DNA from: Chrysogorgia sp. JL179-B06
Taxonomy: Eukaryota > Cnidaria > Anthozoa > Scleralcyonacea > Chrysogorgiidae
Direction: 5' to 3'
Assembly (NCBI GenBank): GCA_035772405.1
Contig: JAYKKM010000048.1
Coordinates: 723,501 to 787,500 of the forward strand
DNA length: 64,000 nt
In this document: positions 42,601 through 51,100 of the stretch, in pieces
Layout of the letters: the number at the start of each line of letters is the position of its first letter
Position numbering within the stretch: position 1 is the first letter of the stretch
The notes under the pieces: model-generated
The model's input: the letters and a program-made list of their open reading frames with translations, nothing else
Databases searched by the model: none
What the model was told of the DNA's origin: nothing
Translations under genes and position numbers: made by a program

Positions 42601-45267
42601 GGTTAGGGTGTGATAAGCCGTTCAGTATGGAAAATTTTCATCCACTTAGTAAGGATCTTCTTGGCGAGTGGACGGACCAGCCCAGCCCAGCAACGCAACG
42701 CAATTTTAATAAGGGAAATATAACAGAGGCGAGTAGGGCAAGGCAGGGCGGCGCGGTATAGTTTGCTGTATTTTTAATTGAACGCACTTAGCAACGTTGA
42801 TCACGTCCATCGGGAATGTTTCATTTAAAATGCTCCCATCTACGTGGCAAATTACGGTTGTGTGAATAGTCTGTCGACACTTCGCTGCTGCACTGATTAT
42901 CGCACTTGAGCTGGGTCAACTTCTCTGTGTAGCCAAGCATTGAACTGAACTTCTCCGACATGGGAAACGATTTTGTTAAGAAGAAACCTGGTTAGTCTTG
43001 AGATTTTTTAATAAAACATTTCTGGATATTCATTTCAAGCTAATAACTTAGCTTTCGATGTGATTTTTCGGACATTTGCCACGTCGTATTCCGAAAATGG
43101 CTCATTCTAATTGAAAAGTAATTTCAAATCATGTGGGCGTTGGAATGGTTACACTTAATGTCCACACTTCGATCGCAGGGTGATCTTCCATACACCTCTA
43201 TGCCCACGGAGTGATCAGCAATGAACTTCTCCTAATAATATCAATGGTTAACCAAGTATAGAGGTAATGAGCATAAAGGAAATGATCACCAAAGATAAAC
43301 TGACATGTTTTTAAAACATCGTCTCCCAACTACTACCATAAATGTTTGGAGACCAACAAGGAGAATACGTATGCTTATACTACAGCTTAAAGAGTTAAAC
43401 CGCATTTGTAACGCCATGAAACATGTCTACCAGTATTAAAATAAATCTTGTGATCGCCTGAAATAACGAAGTCAAAATGCTATAGTCGATACGTGGGCGA
43501 TCGTCAAGCTCATATCCTCAGAAAAATGATTTTGAGTCCCAGACAGGAATCGAACCTGTAACCTTCTGATTGCCAGTGAGACGCTCTAACCATTGAGCTA
43601 CCGAGACTTAGATGGAGAGCGAAGCTTACAATGATGTACTTGTTCGATTGATATATATATATGAATAAATATGGAGTTGCTAAGTTATCAAAAGAACTGG
43701 ATATAATATGAAAAGGAGAAATAAGAGAACTTCAATGTGTTGAAAAATACTTAAGTAAGAGTACTTACGTATATTCATGGACGACGGGACGATGAGTCCT
43801 CCTTCAGGTCAGATGGACACATCGTCCTAAACCTCATGAATATACATAAGTACTCTTACTTAAGTATTTTTCGACACATCTCTTATTTCTCCTTTTCATA
43901 TTATATCGATTGATATATGCACTACCTTTGCAGTGCAGTCACTATATATTATCATTAATCGTTGGGTGTGTTACATAACACACAAAATGGTATGTCGTTG
44001 AAATCTTAACGAAACTCACAATTATCATAATGCAGTGCAGTTTTCTACGTGGCCGTTATAGAACTTTGTCCAGGAAAAATTAATGATTCACAAACAAAAA
44101 AGATGTATTAAGGCCTTCAAGGTTCATGTTTTGCAACGGGTTGAGTTCGTATTAAAAGGCTTTTTCACTTACGACATGCAATACGCCTCGTTGCAACGTT
44201 GATTATTATTATCACTTTCCATTTTTTAGATGCAGCTGAAGGTAAAAATGATGAGCTGGATTGTTTATGGCAGTTTGAATACGTGCCTGCTTCGAAATGG
44301 AATGTCACCGAAGTAGCAACGTTTGTGAGGTAAAATATTTTCCTGCTATTTTCGATAGGTTAAATAAACAATAGACAGCAGACAGTGCTTTACATCTTCA
44401 GGCTCACTTGATGAACATATTTCCCCCCATTGTTTGTTATTTGATTCAACTTCCATTTGAACTTGTTTACCTGTTTCTCCCTCTCACTCAACTACACCCC
44501 CTGATAGATGCGTAGTTCAGAAAGACCAATCATCATCATCATCATCGTCGACGTCATCATCGTCATCGACGTCATCATCATCGTAGTCATCATCATCGAC
44601 GTCATCATCATCGTAGTCATCATCAACGTCGTCGTCGTCGTCATCATCATCGTAGTCATCATCGTCGTCATCATCGTCGTCATCATCATCATCATCGTCG
44701 TCATCGACGTCATCATCGTCGTCATCATCATAGTCATCATCGTCATCATCATCATCGTCGTCATCATCATCGTCGTCGTCATCATCGTCGTCGTCATCAT
44801 CATCGACGTCATCATCGTCGTCGTCATCGTCATCATCGTCCGTTTTCCACTCATGATTCCTCGATGAGGTCTGCCTTGGAAAATCTATCATGGTGATCTC
44901 TTAGTACGTCTAATGTTATCCGTATTCTGATGAAGTGCTCTGCTCGAAACGTCAGTATTTCGTTACTAAAAATATTGGCAGTTCACCGGCTACGTAGCAC
45001 TCTACTTTTCTAAAATAATCTGTCCATTGTTTCTTTAGAGGCGTCAATGGCTGTAGTGAATACGCAGAGAGTTTTGTATCTCAAGAGATCGACGGTTTTG
45101 CATTGATGCTCGTCAAAGAAGAACACTTGGTGGTCGGCTTGAAGATGAAGTTGGGACCAGCGTTGAAATTAGTCGGCAAAGTCAACCAATTAAAGGCAGA
45201 GGCATTGGAGAATATAAATAACGCTAACTACACGCGCAGACCATCTTTAAATAACACAGCACATTAA
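36667..45267 (+). CDS. PHC: Polyhomeotic-type Polycomb protein, minimal HD1-FCS-SAM form
   Basis: Polyhomeotic is the PRC1 subunit that polymerises through its SAM domain and compacts chromatin. Exons: 36667-36750, 37053-37140, 39371-39639, 40351-40408, 44230-44329 and 45039-45267 (828 nt, 275 aa). Residues about 10-30 (VLNHFIENFIIQESSWPFTV) match homology domain 1 of PHC proteins (VLTHVIEGFVIQ..). Exon 3 has the FCS zinc finger: CAYCSRMC then FCSNTCAKLFGV. The last two exons give the SAM domain (SKWNVTEVATFVR, GCSEYAESFVSQEIDGFALM, LKMKLGPALK). PHC proteins in vertebrates are 850-1000 aa, so the Gln/Ser/Thr-rich middle is absent. Exon 4 is a tentative linker (VYLNESYEVSTQVDEKCLR); it fits in phase between exon 3 (ends phase 0) and exon 5 (starts phase 1), which would not join without it. 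The donor of exon 2 (GTGTTA) is weak. An ATG at 42960 could begin a SAM-only product. Confidence 0.88.
37505..37605. repeat. Family G foldback, left arm only
   Basis: AAAAAGGTTCAGGTGTACTG..CGAAATAGCGTGTAAG, then ACGTTTCGAGCAAAGGCCC. The right arm is missing. It lies in PHC intron 2. Confidence 0.65.
37957..38786. mobile_element. Tigger/pogo-like element, second copy
   Basis: CAGTGGAGCCTCGCTATAGC at the left, GCTATAGAGAGGCTCAACTG at the right, TA on both flanks. Sister of 7165-8014. The interior has many CTGTTACA/TGATACTG blocks and an internal AATCTCATTCCCAGTACTC repeat pair. It lies in PHC intron 2. Confidence 0.7.
38880..39340. mobile_element. Foldback MITE (GGAGGGCCAGCCCTC arms) before the FCS exon
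   Basis: GGGCCAGCCCTCTTGGTAGG at the left is matched by CCTACCAAGAGGGCTGGCCC at the right; inner AATTTCTAGCCCTCC / GCGAGATCTCGCC blocks also mirror. The right end is about 30 bp from the splice acceptor of the FCS exon (39370). Confidence 0.75.
39688..40200. repeat. Long-period tandem repeat, unit about 116 bp
   Basis: About four and a half direct copies, each containing CAGGTACTCTGG, CCTCCTACACTAACACTAG, GATGATCCTTACTAGACC and GAACAGTTTAGTTGTAACTG. Divergence is low, so the array is recent. It begins 50 bp after the donor of PHC exon 3. Confidence 0.92.
40750..40810 (+). mobile_element. tRNA-SINE 3' fragment
   Basis: CCCGTCTGGGGCTCAGAAAC..ATATTTCTGAGTTTGCG and GCTTGAGTAGCAAATAA match 14130-14190. 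It directly precedes a family B element. Confidence 0.55.
40847..41284. mobile_element. Family B MITE, AGGACATTGGC subfamily
   Basis: TTAA at 40847-40850 and 41281-41284 flank inverted ends AGGACATTGGCAACAAAAAT and the inverse. Nearly the same as 48727-49181. It lies in PHC intron 4. Confidence 0.85.
41562..41703. repeat. Short foldback element
   Basis: GAAGGCTAAAAGGGATGACT..CAAAAGG is matched by CTTTTGAGTCATCCCATTTA..GCCTTC. The 80-bp centre is a run of GGTTAGGATNAAGGTTAGG units. PHC intron 4. Confidence 0.75.
41715..42120. repeat. Repeat rich in GCAACTTGTCT / GTTGCAGA blocks
   Basis: GGGGTGTTACA is followed by GCAAC and TTGCGAGACAAGTTGCA blocks in both directions (41776-41830, 41880-41930, 42000-42090). 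It looks like a decayed, internally duplicated element; the frames across it are not genes. Confidence 0.5.
42133..42615. mobile_element. Family B MITE, right end eroded
   Basis: TTAA at 42133-42136 then AGTGCCCATAACCTCAAAAT; inner sequence as in 12389-12874. The right terminus is recognisable (ATTTTTTGTTGAGGTTAGGG-like) but the TTAA is lost. Confidence 0.75.
42960..42990 (+). CDS. Possible alternative first exon of the polyhomeotic gene (SAM-only product)
   Basis: ATG at 42960 opens MGNDFVKKKP plus one base and meets GTTAGT at 42991. The exon ends in the phase that exon 5 (44230) needs, so splicing would give a protein of about 120 aa made of little but the SAM domain, much like vertebrate SAMD13. 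The ATG context (GACATGG) is favourable. It is a candidate only; a chance match of phase has one chance in three. Confidence 0.35.
43210..43385. repeat. Family L repeat, uninterrupted copy
   Basis: CTAATAATATCAATGGTTAA..CCAAGTATAGAGGTAATGAG, then AACATCGTCTCCCAACT and TGTTTGGAGACCAACAAGG. The inverse of 8325-8411 plus 8881-8905, without the family F insertion. Another fragment is at 57100-57190. Confidence 0.7.
43534..43608 (-). mobile_element. tRNA-like SINE head
   Basis: On the minus strand it folds as a tRNA: acceptor AGTCTCG with TGGGACT, D-arm GCTC-AATGGTTA-GAGC, anticodon stem TCTCA/TCAGA with one mismatch and loop CTGGCAA, T-arm ACAGG-TTCGATT-CCTGT. A and B boxes are intact. The acceptor has two G:T pairs and the loop would read GGC. 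Because related decayed copies occur several times in the window, I take it as a SINE head rather than a working tRNA gene. Confidence 0.6.
43665..43910. mobile_element. Family A foldback, compact copy
   Basis: GATATAATATGAAAAGGAGA..AATACTTAAGTAAGAGTACT at the left and the inverse at the right; the centre reads ATTCATGGACGACG and CACATCGTCCTAAAC. This copy keeps single, unoccupied TTAA sites. PHC intron 4. Confidence 0.8.
44520..44845. repeat. (ATC/GTC)n trinucleotide array
   Basis: About 108 uninterrupted triplets, nearly all ATC or GTC with a few GAC and TAG/TAC. It lies in PHC intron 5, between the two halves of the SAM domain. All six frames stay open, so the Asp-only, Met/Thr and Ile/Val frames here are not proteins. 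Confidence 0.95.
44925..45008. repeat. Family H half-element before the last PHC exon
   Basis: TTCTGATGAAGTGCTCTGC..TCGAAACGTCAGTATTTCG, then TTGGCAGTTCACC and CTACGTAGCACTCTAC. Its edge is about 30 bp upstream of the final acceptor (45038). Confidence 0.7.
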
Positions 45268-45506
45268 CTCTCCCTCTATTGTTCTGCTATGTTATGAACG
45301 GGTTATTATAGTTCAATTGCAGTGCCGTAGAGGTTTAGAATGTTTAACTATTCCGTTGTATAGTAATAATATGATATACAGCCATCTTTTTAAAAAAAAA
45401 TTGAATGAAATTGCGAATCATTTCAATATGGATCTTTTCATGGAAATACTCGCAGTTGAGGTGACCGTGAGGTACTAGGTTCGAGTCATCTTAGCTTCGG
45501 ATTAAC
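45268..45506. other. 3' flank of the polyhomeotic gene
   Basis: AT-rich, no gene and no canonical AATAAA close to the stop. A short family J-like piece (GTGACCGTGAGGTACTAGGT) is at 45459-45480. Confidence 0.4.
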
Positions 45507-45955
45507 CTCGTACCCAGGGCATTATGGCCCTGGGATCGGCTGGTCCATTCTCTAATGCAATTGGCTTGTCATAAAACGCAATTAATTCAGCCGAGTATAA
45601 TTTATTCATCTAAATCTGTATACTGTCTTCAAATTTTACAGCAAATTAAAAGCGATAGCTTCCGCTAAATTGGATATATGCTTCTTCATACCTTTTGTAA
45701 GAGATAACCATGGGTGTATGGTGGATTATTAAGCTTGTTAGCTGCTTTTATGCTGACATGAACAACTCTGAAGAGCATTGAATATTTCTAATTATTCAGG
45801 TCAACAAAGTAGACAAAGGCAATGGAACAAAGACCACAAAAATTATCATATCTAAACAGCCAGAAATTCTGGGTGTCATGTGACCAGCCGATCCCAGGGC
45901 CATTTTCGCCGACCTTCCACCGTGGAGGAAAAATGCCCTGGGAAAGAGGTTGGTA
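45507..45955. mobile_element. Foldback MITE with CCCAGGGC arms
   Basis: AACCTCGTACCCAGGGCATT, GGCCCTGGGATCGGCTGGTC at the left; GACCAGCCGATCCCAGGGCC and AATGCCCTGGGAAAGAGGTT at the right. Confidence 0.75.
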
Positions 45956-46035
45956 TTAGGGTTAGTATTAGTTACGTATAGGAAAACTAATACTAACCCT
46001 AATACTAACCCTGAAAACGTATCCTAACATTCATC

Positions 46036-46113
46036 TTAAAGGTGCCGTCCAGTCCGTTCTGCGCATGTCCACGTTTCTGTTTATGCGCAGAACGGACTGG
46101 ACTGCACCTTTAA
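46036..46113. mobile_element. 78-bp hairpin with TTAA ends
   Basis: TTAA-AGGTGCCGTCCAGTCC..GTTCTGCGCAT, a 15-base loop, then the near-perfect inverse ending GCACCT-TTAA. This is the smallest TTAA-flanked unit in the window. Confidence 0.8.
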
Positions 46114-46544
46114 TATTCGCGTAGACGACGAGTCGAACCTAGTACCTCACGGTCACATCAACTGAACCTTTCTAGATCCATTCTTTTTAGGGTTAGGGGG
46201 GGATAGGGTTATACGGTCAAGGTTAGGGTCAACAAAGGTCCTGTTTGGTCATCAAATCCAATATGGCGACATAAAGCCAAAGATATTCAGAGCTGAAAAT
46301 GACTTCGCATTTCATAGCTGTTTCCAAACTATTTTAGTTTGATCGAGAAGAATTGTTGTATCCACAGTTTGAATGTAATTTTGTCATATTGTTCGAAATT
46401 CGAACTGTTTAGAGTAATTAGCAAACTGTCGCTTTTAAGTATTAATGTATAAATGTTATTAAAATACTCATTAAATATTCTTGAAGAAAAAACAAAATAT
46501 GTGGGTGCCTAATTGTAGTTGTAAATAGGAATAATAACTTATGA

Positions 46545-47225
46545 AAGCTGCTAAGTTTTCAAAAGAACTGGATATAATATGAAAAGGAGAAATAAGAGAA
46601 CTTCAATGTGTTGAAAAATACTTAAAGTGCCCCTGTGATCAAATTTTTGGTATCCCGAATTTTTACATATTTGTAAAGAGCATGGTGTTCTCACTTAACT
46701 TGCCAAATTTCAAGTAATTGCGAGCATGGGAAGTCGCCTTTTCAGACTGTTTTTATACGAGATTATACGGCCGCCATTGCTCGAACATGTTCCGGACGCT
46801 TAGGTTGCGATTAGAGGAAGTGACGTCAAAGACTCAACACGTGGCTAGTTATATATGAATATAAAGCTACTTGGGGAAAACTTTCTATTGTAACTTGTCG
46901 TATAATTCCTATAATTTCCATAAAGCTTTGTCACGTGTTGAGTCTTTGACGTCATAATCACCTACTCTGCTGTGGAATCGCGGGCTCGTCTGGAACAAGG
47001 TTTGAGCAATGGCGGACAAAATTTGGGCGACTTTGGAGGTTAAATTTCTTGTGATAGAATGTTTGTTGTTCAATTTTTTTGGCAAATGCGAACATTTATT
47101 AACCTAAAAGGATGTTCTGTAACAAAAAATGCCAGAAAACGTAATGTGATATTTCGTCGCAGGGGCACTTTAAGTAAGAGTACTTACGTATATTCATGGA
47201 CGACGTTTCAGACGATGTGTCCTTC
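46545..47225. mobile_element. Family A repeat interrupted by family E MITE
   Basis: The left half of A (TGAAAGCTGCTAAG..AAAATACTTAA) ends at 46625. A TTAA-flanked family E MITE (46622-47173) follows. A resumes with GTAAGAGTACTTACGTATAT to about 47225, after which its right part is missing. Confidence 0.8.
46622..47173. mobile_element. Family E MITE, TTAA-flanked
   Basis: Ends AGTGCCCCTGTGATC and the partial inverse GTCGCAGGGGCACT, with TTAA at 46622-46625 and 47170-47173. Inner arms share GTGTTGAGTCTTTGACGTCA. No transposase. Confidence 0.8.
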
Positions 47226-47264
47226 GGTCGTAGCTAGGAATGGTAGAGTCAAGGTTACCTGTAC

Positions 47265-47585
47265 AACCTTCAATAATTAAGATGCTCTAACTATAACCTT
47301 CTGATGACCAGTGAGATGCTCCAACCATTGAGCTACATGGACTAAGATGGTAGAGTGAAGATTACATATGTGTACAACCTGTAACCTGAAGGTTACATAT
47401 GTGTACAACCTGTAACCTTCTGATGACTAGTGAGATGCTCCAACCATTGAGCTACATGCACTAAGATGGTAGAGTGAAGGTTACATGTGTGTACACCTGT
47501 AACCTGAAGGTTATATATGTGTACAACCTGTAAGCTTCTGATGACCAGTGAGATACTCTAACCATTGAGCTAGACGGACTATTTA
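47265..47585. repeat. About 108-bp tandem repeat made of tRNA-SINE pieces
   Basis: Roughly three copies of a unit with CCTTCTGATGACCAGTGAG, ATGCTCCAACCATTGAGCTA and GGTAGAGTGAAGGTTACA. The middle of the unit is the inverse of a tRNA D-arm and anticodon stem, so the same SINE family has been amplified here in a longer period than at 19570. Confidence 0.8.
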
Positions 47586-48175
47586 GTCAGAACTAATTTA
47601 CGGGGCCCCCGATAATCGATTCTCCCGGACGACCTGCGATTCTGCTATTTATAGTGAAGAATCATTAATGACCTGGGTCGTGGGAGATTGACCTTCAGTT
47701 GATAAAAAAGAGCTGATTTACCGATTTGCCAACGTTAACTCGAGAATGAAGGAATATATAGGTGTGTAGGTATTCACGATTGTTTAACATTGTACTGTAT
47801 AGTGATAATATAGAAGTTATAGTCGAGCCTTCATGGGGCCCCGTCTACCTCTGTTACGCCACCTCACATGTTTTATTTACAGTGCTATAGTTCAACAAAA
47901 ATTTCTTGGGATAAAACGTAGACTTGCTCCAAGTCCGCCTCTTGATTGTTTCGAGATGGGTTTGTTCCGAGATGTGATTCGGTTAAAACGAGTTTAGTGG
48001 TTTGGGTTTGTTTACACCGGTTTGTTTCCAGTTTTGGTATTAAAGACGGCCGAACAAAAAAGCGGGCGGGCGATAAAACGCTGCCAATAAAAATACTCTA
48101 ACGTGTTTTTTATTAGAATTTCTCAAAATTCACATTTCTTAAAAACTTCACGAGTTCCTAGATCCCTCGCATTTG
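47586..48175. other. Unassigned intergenic DNA, 3' of MEPCE
   Basis: No gene or named repeat. A minus-strand AATAAA at 48114-48109 lies about 65 bases past the MEPCE stop and is a plausible poly(A) signal for it. Confidence 0.45.
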
Positions 48176-51100
48176 TTAGAAATTTCCAGAGCTTGTGGTC
48201 TTCGTCAGATTCCAGGAAATGTCCATGCCTAAAGCATTATAGCATTCGCTTGACATACTTTTGGTGAACAGATAGAGAGGTCTTTGAAAACCTAAGAAGA
48301 AAAACAGTTGCTATAGTTTTAAAATAATCTTCCCATATCACGTAGGCAGCAACGACAGAGAGTTTTAAATATCCCTAAAGTGAATAGCGTAACTTTTCAG
48401 AACAGTTTCTATTGTAGAACCCTAGGATATTCAACTCTCTACCATCACATCTGCGAGATGTTAACCTTTCTATTGGTCAATTCTAATCTGAACTGCTAAA
48501 ACATTATCATTATACAACCGAACTCGAAAATGATGTCGAAATCCCGCAAACGTTTAAAACCGTATGTGTAAAATGTAACCTGTGTCGTCTCCTGTCTAGT
48601 ATGCATTATGTATTCTATTCATTTTACAAGTTCGTTAAAATATTCGCGGCCGATGTTTATGGGCAGTTACAACGATTCGCCTGCGGCTCGCCATTGTAAC
48701 TGCCATAAACATCGGCCGCGAATATTTTAAATGGCGGCATCGGCAACAAAAATTAAGTTTGTCTAATATGAAAGAACTCGTAAAATGATAGAGTAACACC
48801 TTTTACAACTTTTCCGTATTTTACTTCGTTTTTGAAATATTTCAGTTTGTTTGATATGTAAATGAGATGATCTCTGACGTCAGGTGTGGGGTAGAGAATT
48901 TTCACTGGGGGGATTGCTACGTTTACAACGTTCAATTGTCATGAGGAGTTATTATACGCACATTTTCAAGTAAATTTGTGGAAGATGGAACTAATATTTT
49001 AATGAGTGAAAATTCTCTAGCTTGCACCTGACGTCAGAGACCATCTCATTTACATATCAAACAAACTGAAATATTTCAAAAACGAAGTAAAATACGGAAA
49101 AGTTGTAAAAGGTGTTACTCTATCATTTTACGAGTTCTTTCATATTAGACAAACTTAATTTTTGTTGCCAATGTCCTTTAACTATACTACATATAAATCT
49201 AAAAAGGTTGGTGTATTGCCGAAATAGCGTGTAAGTTGTCTAACGTTTCGAGCGAGGGCCCTTCGAAGGCCCATGTTTAAACTCTCTAACGAAGGACCTT
49301 CACGCGAGACGTTAGACAACTTACACGCTATTTCGGCAGTACACCAACTTTTTAGATATTTGATTTGTATTTCTACACTGCTTACGCAGCACAACTTAGC
49401 AACACTTTTCCCACTAAAAATATGTACCTTTGGACGTGTTCGCAGAGATGCCCAACGCCTCGTACGATGCAAACCCGACTTCTTCCGACATCAGGAAATC
49501 CACGAATTGGTTGGGTAGGAATTGGATGTTGTCATAATTGCGTCGGATCTCCTCCTGTTGAATAGTATGTTTTTAATGTTTATATATTATATTTTTAAAG
49601 TTTACAGTTTAAGATGAATATCAACGCAGATAGTAAAATAATTTCAGAAGCAATGAAGCATTTTTCAATCAAAGAAATAGGCTTTTGAGTGTCCTATAAG
49701 CTTGTCAATCAACTGTGGTTTCTTTTGAAATGCGAACATTTCTATTGCTTTTGAACTTCCATCGCTATCTAGGTTGTGGTGAACGTCGTAAATTGTAAGG
49801 TCAAAATAATCGCTTCTACTGTGACCCTTCTGCTTACCCATCTATGGCAGCTACAGTATGCTCAGAAACAACCTAACGAAAACCGCAAAACTTGGACGAA
49901 CCTAAACGTACGGACGCGCTCTGCCTCAATCATTATATTTTCGTATTACAAATTACATTCATTAGATTCGACGAGGATTCACATTTCAACATGGGAATCT
50001 CTTGCGCGAGTGTATTCTTGTCAACGGACATGAGACAGACAAAGAATGAAACCAAATATCGAGATCTATTTTGTTTTTGGTGCCCTCTCTACATTTTAAA
50101 CTAAATGCTTTCCATGTTGGAAATAGTTAGAACCCGAGCCGTTTTCACACACGGTTATGTGTATTGACCGCAAACCGAACTGGAAATGCAGTTTTAGGTT
50201 ATTTCTGAGCAGTACTGTAGTGTACACCAGCGACAAATATGAATGGTACATGGTTAGTTTCCTAGTCTGAGTTAAGGACACACGAAGCGACAAATCGCGG
50301 GGGCATGTCGCGGGGACATTTCCCTTGTTGAGGACACACGAGGGGGCATGTCAGAAAAGGAAAATAACGTTATGTGATTGGTTTATTTTAATTTTGTCCC
50401 GGGGACTAGTTACACGAGCTGTTCATACGATGTGACAAGTCACGGGGACATACTTTTGTCACCGCGACATGTCGCACGAATTCAAATCATTTTGAATACA
50501 TGCAACATGTTTTGGGGACAAAAGTTTGTCCCCGCGACAAAGTTTTGCCTAGTACACACGACGGGATTTGTCCATGCAACATGTCCCCGCGACATGTCCC
50601 CGGGATTTGTCGCCTCGTGTGTCCTTAACTCAGACTAGGAAACTAACCATGTACCATTCATATTTGTCGCTGGTGTACACTGTACACTACAGTACTGCTC
50701 AGATATTATTAGGAGAAGTTAGATGTTGATCACTCATGGGGTATAAAGGGGTAAGCAAGGAAAACTGCTTTTATATAAGGCCAAAAAAAACCTTGGTTTC
50801 CAGTTTCCCAAACCTACCTAGTTTTCGGCCAGTAAAATGCTGACCCTAATCTTTTTATTGAAATTTTGAGAAACCTGGGCCCAAGTTGCAGCTTGATGTG
50901 CATCCTGGGATAGCAAACATGGCTGCTGATCCAGGCAGCGTCCTCAAGATTAGCGTGTTGTTCATCCATGCAATGTTTGGAATAAAATTTTAAAAAATGA
51001 CCTACCCTACCTAATTTTTTCAGCATGAAATATAGGAAACCCAGGTTGTTTTTTTATACCTAATTTAAACTAAAAAACTTAAATTATGATGACAAGTACT

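Noticed and set aside
43534..43608. Functional tRNA gene
   Set aside because: Good cloverleaf, but a mismatch in the anticodon stem, G:T pairs in the acceptor and several decayed relatives nearby point to a SINE head.
44517..44891. 124-residue poly-Asp reading frame on the minus strand, and matching Ile/Val and Met/Thr frames
   Set aside because: Triplet microsatellite; all frames are open by composition, and it lies in an intron of the polyhomeotic gene.
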